A DNA stretch of 64,000 bases from Streptomyces sp. Tue6028 (GCF_002300165.1 NZ_MLCE01000036.1:186001-250000), one strand, 5' to 3'; numbered from the stretch's first letter, positions 33,617 to 42,268 are shown. The notes: generated from the letters alone by a model not told the origin. Numbers and translations are program-made.

Positions 33617-33657
33617 CTCTGGCCTGTTCCCGTTCCACAGGTGGGCCGAACTTCTTT

Positions 33658-33682
33658 ATTGCGGACCGAAGCTGTCCGCAAT
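33658..33682. promoter_or_regulatory. Perfect 25-bp dyad between divergent genes
   Basis: ATTGCGGAC, 7-nt spacer CGAAGCT, then GTCCGCAAT: 9-bp perfect arms. It lies 42 bp from the FUSC start and 49 bp from the start of the divergent gene. Dyad size and position fit a dimeric repressor such as TetR or MarR type; the regulator is unknown. Confidence 0.55.
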
Positions 33683-33730
33683 CGGGCCTAGGTTGGTGTC
33701 ATCAGCCGGAGGGACCAGGAGGGGACCGGA

Positions 33731-34327
33731 ATGACCAACGTCCAGGGCGTCGAACTGCTCGCGCGGGCACACACCTACCTGCGGGAGGTTGCCGCGGCCG
33801 TGCCGGAGGGCGGCTGGGGAGCGCCCACGCCGTGCAGCGAGTGGACGGCCCGGCAGGTCCTCAATCACGCGCGGCTCGACCAGCAGGCGTACGGCGCCGC
33901 GATCACCGGCGCCGGCCGGCCGGAGTCGGACCCCTTCCAGCCCCTCGACGGTCTGACGGCCGACGCGCAGGCGGCACTGGACAAGGTGCTGCGCGGGGTC
34001 GCGGACGCCTACGCGCAGCTGTCCGCCGACGCCCCGGAGGTGCCGACCCCGCTGGGGCCGCTGCCGTTGCCCCTGGCCGCCGCGGCGGCCGCCATGGACG
34101 CGGCCGTGCACGCCTGGGACATCGCCGTCGCGACGGGGCAGGACGCTCCGCTGGACGAGGAGGTGGCCGACGGCGTCTGGCTCGCGGCGCAGTCGCTCGT
34201 CGACCATCTGCGCGACTCGTTCGGGGTGTTCGCCCCCGCGCGTGAGGTGCCCGAGGGCTCCGCCCGGGCCGAGACCCTGCTCGCCTTCCTGGGCCGGGAC
34301 CCGCACTGGACGCCCGCCGCGTCCTGA
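33731..34327 (+). CDS. TIGR03086-like metal-binding protein (mycothiol/DinB-type fold)
   Basis: A 198-residue protein of the DinB/maleylpyruvate-isomerase-like four-helix fold. The family metal-site pattern is visible: WTARQVLNHARLDQQAY (His about residue 48) and MDAAVHAWDIAVATGQ (His about 126, then WD). Related proteins are mycothiol-dependent transferases, but the substrate is unknown. ATG 33731 follows GAGGGGACCGG. A strong hairpin follows at 34334. Confidence 0.82.
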   Translation: MTNVQGVELLARAHTYLREVAAAVPEGGWGAPTPCSEWTARQVLNHARLDQQAYGAAITGAGRPESDPFQPLDGLTADAQAALDKVLRGVADAYAQLSADAPEVPTPLGPLPLPLAAAAAAMDAAVHAWDIAVATGQDAPLDEEVADGVWLAAQSLVDHLRDSFGVFAPAREVPEGSARAETLLAFLGRDPHWTPAAS

Positions 34328-34333
34328 GACCAC

Positions 34334-34363
34334 GGCGGCCCGGGAGGGACGTCCCGGGCCGCC
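34334..34363 (+). terminator. Strong hairpin downstream of the TIGR03086-like gene
   Basis: GGCGGCCCGGGA (34334-34345), loop GGGACG, then TCCCGGGCCGCC (34352-34363): 12 perfect pairs, starting 7 nt after the stop. No T-run. Confidence 0.75.
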
Positions 34364-34375
34364 GCGGCCGTCGGC

Positions 34376-34490
34376 TTCCGTGGCGCGCTCCCGTGGCTCC
34401 GGGCCTTTCGCGGCGCGCTCCCGCGGCCCCCGGGTGTCCGTAGCGCGCTCCCGCGGCCTGCGGCTTCTGTAGCGCGCTCCCGCGGCCCGG
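34376..34490. repeat. Four-copy tandem repeat, about 30-bp period
   Basis: The core GCGCGCTCCCG(C/T)GGC recurs at 34383, 34413, 34443 and 34472, flanked by variants of TCCGTA before it. Together with the hairpin at 34334 it fills the 254-bp gap before the winged-helix gene. It does not code for a credible protein. Confidence 0.7.
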
Positions 34491-34581
34491 GCCCCGTGCC
34501 GCGGCACGGCACCTGTCACCGCATACCGGAAATGGGTTTCACCCTTTTGTATACGTGAATGCATCGCCCTACCCTGGGGGT

Positions 34582-34923
34582 ATGGATGGAGTACCGGAGG
34601 CGCACTCGGGGTGGACGTTCCTCACCAACCACGCGCGCGTGCTCGCCGCGATCGCCGAGAACCCCCGGACCCGTATCCGCGACATGGCCGCCCGCTGCCG
34701 GCTCACCGAGCGTGCCGTCCAGAAGATCATTTCCGATCTGGTGCAGGAGGGGTATCTCTCCCGTACTCGCGTGGGACGCACCAACTTCTACCGCATCGAA
34801 CCGGGGACCATCCTGCGTCACCCCGCGGACGCGGGTCTGAGCGTGACCGATCTGCTCGCCCTGCTGGCCCGGCACGACGCGCACCGCGGCGAGGGGGCGA
34901 CGGGAGCACGGACCGCCGAGTGA
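34582..34923 (+). CDS. Small winged-helix transcriptional regulator
   Basis: A 113-residue DNA-binding protein of MarR/ArsR-like winged-helix type. It has FLTNHARVLAAIAENPRTRI, the recognition helix region RDMAARCRLTERAVQKIISDLVQEG (about residues 32-56) and the wing YLSRTRVGRTNFYRI. ATG 34582 follows a run of G (CCTGGGGG); the GTG at 34555 would add nine residues. Upstream is an AT-rich patch (TTTTGTATACGTG at 34543-34555) that may hold its promoter. Target genes are unknown. Confidence 0.82.
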   Translation: MDGVPEAHSGWTFLTNHARVLAAIAENPRTRIRDMAARCRLTERAVQKIISDLVQEGYLSRTRVGRTNFYRIEPGTILRHPADAGLSVTDLLALLARHDAHRGEGATGARTAE

Positions 34924-34930
34924 GGCCGCG

Positions 34931-35425
34931 TCAGCCCGTGACCCTGTCCAGGAACGCCGACAGGTTGTGAACGGTCCGGGCGATCTGCTCCGCAACCGTG
35001 AGGGTCTCCTCCAGGCGGGTCCCCGACGGCGGGAGCCTCTTGCCGCGCACATAGAGGGAGCAGGCCAGGTCTGTGCAGATGTAGACGCCGACCGAATTGC
35101 CCTCGCGGCCCGCCGCGCCGGCCTTGCGGGCCGTCATCAGGGAGACGCCGCCGCCCGGATGGGTCGTCAGGCACAGCGAGCACATGCTGCGGTGCAGGAA
35201 GCCGTGCCGCGAGGCGGGGCGGCGCAGCGCGATGCCGACGAGAGCCCCGTCCCGCTCGGTGACGAGGTGGCTGCGGTCGGGCGCCCCGGGATCTCGCCAA
35301 CCCAGGAAGTCCAGGTCGTCCCATGGGAGTTCGTCGAGGTTCCGGGGAGTGGTGAGGCGCCGCGCCTCCCCCTTGGAGCAGTTGACGAACGAGGCGCGGA
35401 TGTCCTGCTCGCTGAGTGATCTCAT
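34931..35425 (-). CDS. FBP-domain (FusB-like C-terminal zinc finger) protein
   Basis: A 164-residue protein with the FBP treble-clef zinc finger also present in fusidic-acid resistance FusB proteins, which bind EF-G. Zinc ligands are CSLCLTTHPGGGVSLMTAR (about residues 82-85) and the later YICTDLACSLYVRGKR (about 120-127). The N-terminal half is helical (SEQDIRASFVNCSKGEARRL). ATG 35425 has GGGG upstream. Actinobacterial members are common and their role is unproven; ribosome or EF-G binding is a family-based guess. It is divergent from a DUF3626 gene across a dyad. Confidence 0.82.
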   Translation of the reverse strand: MRSLSEQDIRASFVNCSKGEARRLTTPRNLDELPWDDLDFLGWRDPGAPDRSHLVTERDGALVGIALRRPASRHGFLHRSMCSLCLTTHPGGGVSLMTARKAGAAGREGNSVGVYICTDLACSLYVRGKRLPPSGTRLEETLTVAEQIARTVHNLSAFLDRVTG

Positions 35426-35464
35426 GGGGGAGTCCTTCCGGGGCGGAAACAAAACCTAGGGATA

Positions 35465-35489
35465 CTAGGTAGAGCCCTAAGCTACCTAG
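35465..35489. promoter_or_regulatory. Perfect dyad between FBP and DUF3626 genes
   Basis: CTAGGTAG, 9-nt spacer, CTACCTAG: 8-bp perfect arms in an 82-bp divergent gap, just after a further CCTAGG at 35455. Probably an operator; it is 19 bp from the DUF3626 start. Confidence 0.55.
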
Positions 35490-35507
35490 CCACGCGGGGG
35501 AGAACCA

Positions 35508-36455
35508 ATGCATTTCGAGAACGGCCGCTCACCGCAGGAACGGGCCCTGCGCCACGTCACGGCCCGTTCGAGCGGCCCGGCCGTCGACCCGGCGCTGCGG
35601 GTGACCCTGAACTTCCACCCGGACCGGCTGGTGGGCGGCGTCCCGGTCCTCTCCGCGATGGCCCGGGACGGCTCGTACCGCTCGCAGTTCGTGACCGGCA
35701 CCAGCAACGGCGGCCTGACCGCGCACCCGGGGGGTGACCGGTGGCTCTGGGAGAGCAGGATCTTCGACCGCGCCTACGACACCTCGCCCCCGCAGCAGCG
35801 CCCGGTCTACGGCGGGCTGAACTTCCGCCGCCAACTGGTCGGCGCCTCACCCCGGTTCGGCTCCTCGCACTTCCGGATGACCGGCGAAGCGCTGTGCCGC
35901 GCCACCTTCTGCTACCCCGACAGCGCGGCCGAACCTGCCGCGTTCGGTGTGGCGGCCGGCATGAACCTCGTCGAACTGGCCGAGGTGGACAGCCGCGACG
36001 CGCTCGACGACTACATCGAGGCCCATGTGCACGGTCCGGTCCTGCTGGACCGGGACATGGAGGCACTCGTCCTCGACGCCTCCTTCCGGGGCACCCCCGT
36101 CGAGGCGGCAGCCCGGCGGCTGCCGTGTCCGGTCGAGTTCCACCCCGGATACCGGCTCACCGTCGAGGAACTGCGGCGCCACCCCGGCTTCCGCGGCCCG
36201 GAGTTCGTCGAACTGGGCGCGCGGATCGCCGAGGACGGACGGCTCGATCCGCGGATCATCGGCGACGCCGCCCGCTCGGGGCGTCACGAGGCGCAGGACC
36301 TGAAGAAGGTGTGGCACTGCCTCGCCCGTTTCGGTGCGCCGGAGGGCGCGGGCACGGCGGTGGCCGGCCGCGCACCGGTCGTCGGCGCGCCGGGTGTGCG
36401 GACGGCCGGCCCCGTACCGGCGGCCGCGCCGGAGTGTCCCGGCGACCGGCGCTGA
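35508..36455 (+). CDS. DUF3626 family protein
   Basis: A 315-residue cytoplasmic protein of the DUF3626 family, no known activity. Conserved-looking phrases are RVTLNFHPDRL (residues about 27-37), SQFVTGTSNGGLTAHPGG (about 60) and RPVYGGLNFRRQLVGASPRFGSSHFRM (about 90). The RVTLNFHPDR/GTSNGG arrangement is reminiscent of ADP-ribosyltransferase-like folds, but that is only a resemblance. ATG 35508 follows GGGGGAGAACC. The C-terminal 40 residues are Ala/Pro/Gly-rich. Confidence 0.8.
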   Translation: MHFENGRSPQERALRHVTARSSGPAVDPALRVTLNFHPDRLVGGVPVLSAMARDGSYRSQFVTGTSNGGLTAHPGGDRWLWESRIFDRAYDTSPPQQRPVYGGLNFRRQLVGASPRFGSSHFRMTGEALCRATFCYPDSAAEPAAFGVAAGMNLVELAEVDSRDALDDYIEAHVHGPVLLDRDMEALVLDASFRGTPVEAAARRLPCPVEFHPGYRLTVEELRRHPGFRGPEFVELGARIAEDGRLDPRIIGDAARSGRHEAQDLKKVWHCLARFGAPEGAGTAVAGRAPVVGAPGVRTAGPVPAAAPECPGDRR

Positions 36456-36572
36456 CGACAGGCGACAGCGCCGCGGCCCGGTGCGAGGTGCGTGACCGGC
36501 CCCGGAGAAAGGGGTTTCAGGCCGTCGGGCCCAGCTGGCAGAGTGGGGCCCACGGACGACGAGGGGGCCCTG

Positions 36573-37541
36573 GTGGCGGTGGTGGACGGCTGGGAGCGGG
36601 CACGGCAGGTCCTCGACGGGGCGGGCCTCGCGCCCGGTCTGCTCGCCGGTCGCCGGGCCCTCACGGGCGGGACGTACAACGAGGTCGAGGAGCTGCGTCT
36701 CACCGACGGCAGCCGCTACGTGGTGAAGTTCCCGCCGCCGGCCTCGGCCCCGGGCCTGAGCCACGAACGGCGGCTCGTCGTCTCCGAGGCGGAGTTCTGC
36801 CGCGCCGCGGCGGCGACCGGCGTTCCCGTGCCCAGTGTCGTCGGCCCCCCTTTTGATGCCCACCTCCTCCTCACGCACTGCCCGGGCACCGCGTGGGGCG
36901 ACCTCCCCGAGGACGAAGAGAGCTTGCTGCGCGGGGAGTTGGGTGGGCTGGTGGCCCGCCTGCACACGGTGACCGGCCCCGGGTTCGGCTACCCCTCCGG
37001 CGCGCTCGGCCACCTGGCCGGCGACTGGCGCACCGCCTTCACCGCGATGTACGAAGCCGTGCTCGACGACGCCCGCCGCTTCCGCGCCTGGCTGCCCCGG
37101 CCCGTGGACGAGGTGGCCAGGACGGCGAAGGCCGCCTACGACCTGCTGGACGAGGTCACCGTCCCCCGCCTCGTCCACTTCGACCTGTGGCGGGGCAACA
37201 TCCTCGTGGAGCGCTCGGATTCAGGGCCACGTGTCGGCGGACTGATCGACGGGGAGCGCATGTTCTGGGGCGACCCGCTCGCCGACTTCGTCTCCCTCGC
37301 CCTGCTCGACGACATCGAGCGCGACCCGCATTTCCTGACGGGCTATCAAGAAGCTGGCGGTGAGGTCGTGTTCGACGCCGGGGCGCGGCGGCGCCTGGCC
37401 CTCTACCGCAGCTACCTCTACCTGATCATGCTCGTGGAGACGGTGCCTCGCGCACCCGGCGACGCACGGGTCGCCCGGGTGCGCGAGGCGGTGGCGCCGC
37501 AGCTGACCGCCGCCCTCGACGAGGCGGGCCAGGCCCTGTGA
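36573..37541 (+). CDS. APH-type phosphotransferase
   Basis: A 322-residue protein-kinase-like phosphotransferase (aminoglycoside/choline kinase-like family). It has the catalytic loop RLVHFDLWRGNILV (about residue 200) and the metal-binding loop GGLIDGERMFWGDPLADF in place of the usual DxE/DFG. Start: GTG 36573 has GAGGGGG 5 nt upstream, and an earlier GTG at 36492 would add 27 residues of low-complexity sequence. The substrate is unknown; the family covers antibiotics and small metabolites. Confidence 0.82.
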   Translation: MAVVDGWERARQVLDGAGLAPGLLAGRRALTGGTYNEVEELRLTDGSRYVVKFPPPASAPGLSHERRLVVSEAEFCRAAAATGVPVPSVVGPPFDAHLLLTHCPGTAWGDLPEDEESLLRGELGGLVARLHTVTGPGFGYPSGALGHLAGDWRTAFTAMYEAVLDDARRFRAWLPRPVDEVARTAKAAYDLLDEVTVPRLVHFDLWRGNILVERSDSGPRVGGLIDGERMFWGDPLADFVSLALLDDIERDPHFLTGYQEAGGEVVFDAGARRRLALYRSYLYLIMLVETVPRAPGDARVARVREAVAPQLTAALDEAGQAL

Positions 37542-37553
37542 CCGTTCCCGCCC

Positions 37554-37574
37554 GCCCGGCGGCCGACGCCGGGC
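37554..37574. terminator. Hairpin between convergent kinase and GH1 genes
   Basis: GCCCGGCG (37554-37561), 5-nt loop, CGCCGGGC (37567-37574), perfect, between stops at 37541 and 37590. Confidence 0.6.
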
Positions 37575-37589
37575 ACGGACGGACAGGCC

Positions 37590-38948
37590 CTACGCCGCGC
37601 TGCGCCCCCTTCCCCCGTGCGCGCGGATGATCTCCGCGTAGCGGTGCCCGCTGCCCTTCACCGTCCGCCGCTGGGTCTGGTAGTCGACGTGCACGAGCCC
37701 GAAGCGCTTGTCGTACCCGTACGCCCACTCGAAGTTGTCGAGCAGCGACCAGGCGAAGTAGCCCGCGAGCGGGACGCCCTTGCGGACCGCGGAGGCGCAG
37801 GCGGCGAGGTGCTGCTCCAGGTACGCGACGCGCTCGGGGTCGTCGACCGTCCCGTCGGGGCGCACCACGTCGGGGTAGGCGGAGCCGTTCTCCGTGACGT
37901 ACAGCTTGCGCGCGCCGTAGTCCTCCGTCAGGCGGAGCAGCAGACGCTCGATACCGTCGGCCTCGACCTCCCAGTCCATGCCCGTGCGGTGCACGCCGAG
38001 ACGGCGGACCGTACGGACCCGCGGCGCCGGCCCGGTGGGGTCGTCGGCGACCGTGGACGGGAAGTAGTAGTTGAGGCCCAGCCAGTCCAGCGGCGCCGCC
38101 ATCGTCTCCAGGTCGCCCGGCTGCTCGGGCAGTTCGACCCCGTACACCTCGCGCATGTCGGAGGGGAAGCCGCGGCCGTGGACCGGGTCCAGCCACCAGC
38201 GGTTGGTGTGCCCGTCCAGACGGCGTGCCGCCGCGACGTCCTCGGGACGGTCGGTGGCCGGCTCGACGCTCGCCAGGTTGTTCACGATGCCGATCTCGGC
38301 GCCGGGGACGGCGGCGCGGACGGCCTGGGTGGCGAGGCCGTGGCCCAGCAGCAGGTGGTACGAGGCCCGCACCGCGACCGCCAGGTCGGTCAGGCCCGGG
38401 GCCATCCGGCCCTCCAGGTGCCCGATCCAGGCCGAGCACAGCGGCTCGTTGAGCGTGGTCCAGTGCTTCACACGGTCGCCCAGCCGCTCCGCGACGACGG
38501 CCGCGTACGACGCGAAGTGCTGTGCCGTGTCCCGCGCGGACCAGCCGCCCCGGTCCTGGAGCACCTGCGGCAGGTCCCAGTGGTAGAGGGTCACCGACGG
38601 GGTGATGCCCGCCTCCAGCAGGCCGTCGATCAGGGCGTCGTAGAAGTCGAGGCCCTTCGGGTTGACGGGGCCGTCACCGCCCGGCACCACGCGCGGCCAG
38701 GCGACGGACAGCCGGTAGGCGTTGGTGCCGAGCCGGCGCATCAGCTCGATGTCCTCGCGCCAACGGTGGTAGTGGTCGCAGGCGACGTCCCCGTCGTCGC
38801 CGTTGTCGATCTTGCCCGGCGTGTGCGAGAAGGTGTCCCAGATCGACGGCGAACGGCCGTCCTCCGTCACGGCTCCCTCGATCTGGTACGCCGATGTGGC
38901 CGTGCCCCACAGGAAGTCGTGCGGGAGAGCGGCGAGGTCGATGGTCAC
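37590..38948 (-). CDS. Beta-glucosidase, glycoside hydrolase family 1
   Basis: Cytoplasmic 452-residue GH1 enzyme that hydrolyses imported beta-glucosides. The N-terminal signature FLWGTATSAYQIEGA is present. The acid/base Glu is in TTLNEP (Glu168) and the nucleophile in YVTENGSAY (Glu353), and the glycone loop WSLLDNFEWAYGYDKRFG (about 415) is intact. GTG 38948 has GAGAGGAC upstream. There is no signal peptide. It is the last gene of a binding protein-permease-permease-hydrolase operon like cebEFG-bglC. Substrate chain length and linkage cannot be read from sequence. Confidence 0.93.
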   Translation of the reverse strand: MTIDLAALPHDFLWGTATSAYQIEGAVTEDGRSPSIWDTFSHTPGKIDNGDDGDVACDHYHRWREDIELMRRLGTNAYRLSVAWPRVVPGGDGPVNPKGLDFYDALIDGLLEAGITPSVTLYHWDLPQVLQDRGGWSARDTAQHFASYAAVVAERLGDRVKHWTTLNEPLCSAWIGHLEGRMAPGLTDLAVAVRASYHLLLGHGLATQAVRAAVPGAEIGIVNNLASVEPATDRPEDVAAARRLDGHTNRWWLDPVHGRGFPSDMREVYGVELPEQPGDLETMAAPLDWLGLNYYFPSTVADDPTGPAPRVRTVRRLGVHRTGMDWEVEADGIERLLLRLTEDYGARKLYVTENGSAYPDVVRPDGTVDDPERVAYLEQHLAACASAVRKGVPLAGYFAWSLLDNFEWAYGYDKRFGLVHVDYQTQRRTVKGSGHRYAEIIRAHGGRGRSAA

Positions 38949-38977
38949 GGAAGTCCTCTCGGAATGGGGGGAGTCGG

Positions 38978-39850
38978 TCACTTGACGGCACCGGCCGTCA
39001 GCCCGGCGACGAGATAGCGCTGCAGGAGCAGGAAGCCGGCGACCACGGGGACGCTGACGACCAGCGAGGCGGCCATGATCTGGTTCCAGTACACGTCGTT
39101 GAGCGTTGAGTAGCCCTGGAGCCCGACGGCGAGCGTGCGGGTGGCGTCGTTGGTCATCACGGAGGCGAACAGCACTTCGCCCCACGCGGTCATGAAGGCG
39201 TAGACGGCGACCGCGACGATGCCGGGGATCGCGGCCGGCACGACGACCCGGAACAGTGCCCCGAGCGGTCCGCAGCCGTCCACCAGGGCCGCCTCGTCGA
39301 GATCGCGCGGCACCGAGTCGAAGTACCCGATGAGCATCCAGATCGAGAACGGCAGCGAGAAGGTGAGGTACGTCAGGATCAGCCCGCCGCGCGACCCGAA
39401 CAGGGCGATGCCGGTGGCGTTGCCGATGTTGACGTAGAGGAGGAACAGCGGCAGCAGGAACAGGATGCCGGGGAACATCTGGGTCGACAGCACGGTGACC
39501 GTGAAGACACGCTTGCCGCGGAACGAGTAGCGGCTCACGGCGTACGCGGAGAAGACCGCGATCACCACCGAGCACACCGTCGCGGCGCCCGCCACGATCA
39601 GCGAGTTCATGAAGTACTTCGCGAGCGGCACCGTCGACCAGATGTCGATGTACGGGCGGATCGTCAGCCCGCTGGGGATCCAGCGGAACTTCCCCGAGAC
39701 GTCCGCGAGGGGCTTCAGCGAGCTGGAGACCATCACGTACACCGGCACCAGGACGAACCCGGTGAGCAGTGTGAGGAAGATCCGCCGGGACCAGAGGAAG
39801 GACCGGGGCGGCGCCATCGGGGAGCGGCTGCGGGTCACGGTGCTAGACAT
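38978..39850 (-). CDS. Sugar ABC transporter permease (CUT1, MalG/CebG-like)
   Basis: Inner-membrane permease, 290 residues, about six membrane helices. The EAA loop is DEAALVDGCGPLGALFRVVVPAAIPG (about residue 185). It overlaps the preceding permease by 8 nt. The importer lacks its own ATPase gene, so the shared ATPase MsiK encoded elsewhere probably energises it, as for CebEFG. Confidence 0.92.
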   Translation of the reverse strand: MSSTVTRSRSPMAPPRSFLWSRRIFLTLLTGFVLVPVYVMVSSSLKPLADVSGKFRWIPSGLTIRPYIDIWSTVPLAKYFMNSLIVAGAATVCSVVIAVFSAYAVSRYSFRGKRVFTVTVLSTQMFPGILFLLPLFLLYVNIGNATGIALFGSRGGLILTYLTFSLPFSIWMLIGYFDSVPRDLDEAALVDGCGPLGALFRVVVPAAIPGIVAVAVYAFMTAWGEVLFASVMTNDATRTLAVGLQGYSTLNDVYWNQIMAASLVVSVPVVAGFLLLQRYLVAGLTAGAVK

Positions 39851-40841
39851 CGGCCGTCTTCCTTCCTCGGGAGGTCAGCAGGAGGTAGACACCCGTCACG
39901 ACCAGCAGGAACAGCAGCAGCAGGACGGACATGGCGGAGCCGGTGCCGAAGTTCCAGGTGACGAACGACGCCTGGTAGATGTGGACCGATATGAGGTCCG
40001 CTGCCTCCGGGGCGGTCTTGCCGAACAGCACGTACGGCGTGTTGAAGTCGTTGAACGTCCACAGGAACAGCACCAGCACCAGCACCTGGTTGACCGGGCG
40101 GAGCGACGGCAGCGTGATGCGGCGGATCTGCTGCCACATGCCCGCCCCGTCCAGGGCCGCCGCCTCGTAGAGCTCCTGCGGGATGTTCTGGAGGCCGGCC
40201 ATCACGATCAGGAAGGCGAACGGCCAGCCCTTCCACACCGACACGGTGAGCAGGGCGATGAAACTGTTGTCGCCGATGAGCCAGAAGGACGGCTTGTCGG
40301 TGAGGTGCAGCTGGTCGTGCAGGACGTGGTTCACCAGGCCGTTGTCGTGCTGGAACATGAACACCCAGGTGATCACGGCCGTGTACACGGGCAGCGCGTA
40401 CGGGATGAGGAACAGCGCGCGCAGCAGGCCGCGGCCGCGGAAGGTGCCCTGCATGTAGATCGCGGCCGCCGTGCCGATCAGCCAGCACAGGCCGACCGAC
40501 AGCAGCGTGAAGGTGACGGTGACGAAGAACGAGTCGAGCAGCGCCTTGCCCACGGGCGCGTCGAAGTCGACCGACACCTTGTAGTTGTCGAGGCCGGACC
40601 AGGGCGCGGTGCCCCAGTCGCGGATGTAGAACTGCGTGAGCTCCTTGAAGCTCATCACGATGCCGATGACCATCGGCACCAGGTGGACCAGGAGTTCGAG
40701 GACCAGGGCGGGGAGAAGCAGCAGGTACGGCAGCCCGATGCGACGGATCCGCCCGGTGCGGCGCGGGCCGCGTGCCGCACCGGGGGAGTTCTTGCGCACC
40801 GTCCGCTCGGCCGCCTCTGCGGTGGCGGTCGTGGTGGTCAT
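39843..40841 (-). CDS. Sugar ABC transporter permease (CUT1, MalF/CebF-like)
   Basis: Inner-membrane permease, 332 residues. A short cytoplasmic head (MTTTTATAEAAERTVRKNSP) is followed by helix 1 (LPYLLLLPALVLELLVHLVP), a long first periplasmic loop and about five more helices. The EAA loop YEAAALDGAGMWQQIRRITLP lies near residue 230. ATG 40841 was chosen over the longer open frame that extends back through the receptor gene in another frame. It is 14 nt after the receptor gene. Confidence 0.92.
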   Translation of the reverse strand: MTTTTATAEAAERTVRKNSPGAARGPRRTGRIRRIGLPYLLLLPALVLELLVHLVPMVIGIVMSFKELTQFYIRDWGTAPWSGLDNYKVSVDFDAPVGKALLDSFFVTVTFTLLSVGLCWLIGTAAAIYMQGTFRGRGLLRALFLIPYALPVYTAVITWVFMFQHDNGLVNHVLHDQLHLTDKPSFWLIGDNSFIALLTVSVWKGWPFAFLIVMAGLQNIPQELYEAAALDGAGMWQQIRRITLPSLRPVNQVLVLVLFLWTFNDFNTPYVLFGKTAPEAADLISVHIYQASFVTWNFGTGSAMSVLLLLFLLVVTGVYLLLTSRGRKTADV

Positions 40842-40855
40842 GTGGGTGCTCGCAC

Positions 40856-42172
40856 TCACTTCTTCGGCATCTGCTGCTGGGCCTTGTCGAGCTTGGCCTT
40901 CACCGAGGCCTCGGTCACCGGACGGCCGGCGGCCGCGTCGGCGAACAGCTCCTTGATCGCCGTGCCGACGGCGGTCTCGAACTGGGACTCGTCGGCGACC
41001 TGCGGCAGCGCGGCGGCACTCTGCGCCAGGGTGTCCTTCAGGACCGCGTTCGACGGGGTGTTGAACGTGGCGTCGGACTGCGCGGCCTTGACCGGCGGGA
41101 TGGAGCTGTACGCCGTGTTGAGGATCTTCTGCTCGGCGTCGCTGGTCATGAACTTCACGAACTTCGTGGCGCCGTCGAGGTTGTCGGTGTTCTTGAAGAC
41201 GGCCAGGTTGATGCCGGCGACCATCGAGTTGACGTTCGCGCCGGTGCCGGGGGTGCCGGACTGCACGGGCACCGGGGCGATGCCGTACGAGTCCTCGCTC
41301 ATGCCCTGCGACTTGAGGTTGGCGGAGGCGGACTGCCACAGCAGCATCGCGTTCTTGCCCGTGGCGAAGTCGGCCACGGACTGGTTCTGCGCGTACTCGG
41401 CGTTGCCCGGGGCGATGATCTTGTCCCTCGCCATCAGGTCGACGTACTGCTTGACCGCCGCGACCACGCCGTCGGAGGTGAAGTCGGCCTTGCCGTCCGC
41501 GGTGAAGAAGTCGGCACCGTGCTGCTTGGCGAAGACGAAGGCGTGGTGGATGTTCTCGGACGGGTTGGAGCCCTCGGCGCCCAGCCCCCACTTGCCGCCC
41601 TTGGAGAGCTTCTTGCCGTCGGCGATCAGCTCGTCCCAGGTGGTCGGCGGCTTGGCGATGCCCGCGTCGGCGAACATCTTCTTGTTGTAGTAGAGGGCGT
41701 ACGCCATCGAGTACAGCGGCACCGCGGCCGGGTCCTTGCCCTGGGCACCCGTCGAGCCGAGGGCCGAGTCGACGAAGCGGTCCTTGCCGCCGATCTTGCC
41801 GAAGTTCTTCGCGTCCCACGGCAGCAGGGCTCCGGTGGCCTGGAGGGAGGCGCTCCAGGTGTTGCCTATGTTCAGGACGTCCGGGCCCTGACCGGAGGTG
41901 GTCGCGGTGAGGATGCGGTTGAGCAGGTCGGACCAGGGGACGACCTCCAGTTTCACCTTGATCCCGGTCTGCTTCTGGAACTTGTCGAGCTCGGGCTGGA
42001 GCACCTTCTTGTCGATCGCGATGCTGGCGCCCTGGTTGGAGGCCCAGTAGGTGAGCGTCTTGGGGGAGTCGTTGGACCCGCCGCTCGTCGACGAGCCGCC
42101 GCCACAGGCGGTCGCGGCGGTCAGCAGGGAGATGGTGACCGCACCGGCGGCCGCGGCTCGGATTCTGCGCAT
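40856..42172 (-). CDS. Sugar ABC transporter substrate-binding lipoprotein (CebE-like)
   Basis: Receptor of a CUT1 oligosaccharide importer, 438 residues. The signal peptide ends at lipobox TAATAC (Cys about residue 23) followed by a Gly/Ser linker. The mature domain begins LTYWASNQGASIAIDKKVLQ, the family-1 binding protein pattern, and has WDELIADGKKLSKGGKWGLG near residue 155. By operon content (two permeases, GH1 enzyme) the ligand is a beta-glucoside such as cellobiose or laminaribiose. Divergent from the ROK gene. Confidence 0.92.
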   Translation of the reverse strand: MRRIRAAAAGAVTISLLTAATACGGGSSTSGGSNDSPKTLTYWASNQGASIAIDKKVLQPELDKFQKQTGIKVKLEVVPWSDLLNRILTATTSGQGPDVLNIGNTWSASLQATGALLPWDAKNFGKIGGKDRFVDSALGSTGAQGKDPAAVPLYSMAYALYYNKKMFADAGIAKPPTTWDELIADGKKLSKGGKWGLGAEGSNPSENIHHAFVFAKQHGADFFTADGKADFTSDGVVAAVKQYVDLMARDKIIAPGNAEYAQNQSVADFATGKNAMLLWQSASANLKSQGMSEDSYGIAPVPVQSGTPGTGANVNSMVAGINLAVFKNTDNLDGATKFVKFMTSDAEQKILNTAYSSIPPVKAAQSDATFNTPSNAVLKDTLAQSAAALPQVADESQFETAVGTAIKELFADAAAGRPVTEASVKAKLDKAQQQMPKK

Positions 42173-42245
42173 GGCTGCTTGTGTCCCTTTCCCGGAGGGA
42201 TGGCACGAGGGGCGCCCGTGTTCACTTCTCGAACGCCTCTCATGG

Positions 42246-42268
42246 CTTAATTTAGGACGTGAGTTAAG
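42246..42268. promoter_or_regulatory. ROK operator candidate between importer operon and ROK gene
   Basis: A 23-bp element with outer arms CTTAA and TTAAG and core TTTAGGACGTGAG. The same element with four changes lies before the GH16 gene at 58555. It sits 74 bp from the receptor start and 73 bp from the ROK start, so a bound regulator could act on both. The minus-strand promoter candidates TTGACG (42285-42290) with TTAACT (42262-42267), or TAAATT (42249-42254), fall within or next to it. Confidence 0.6.
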
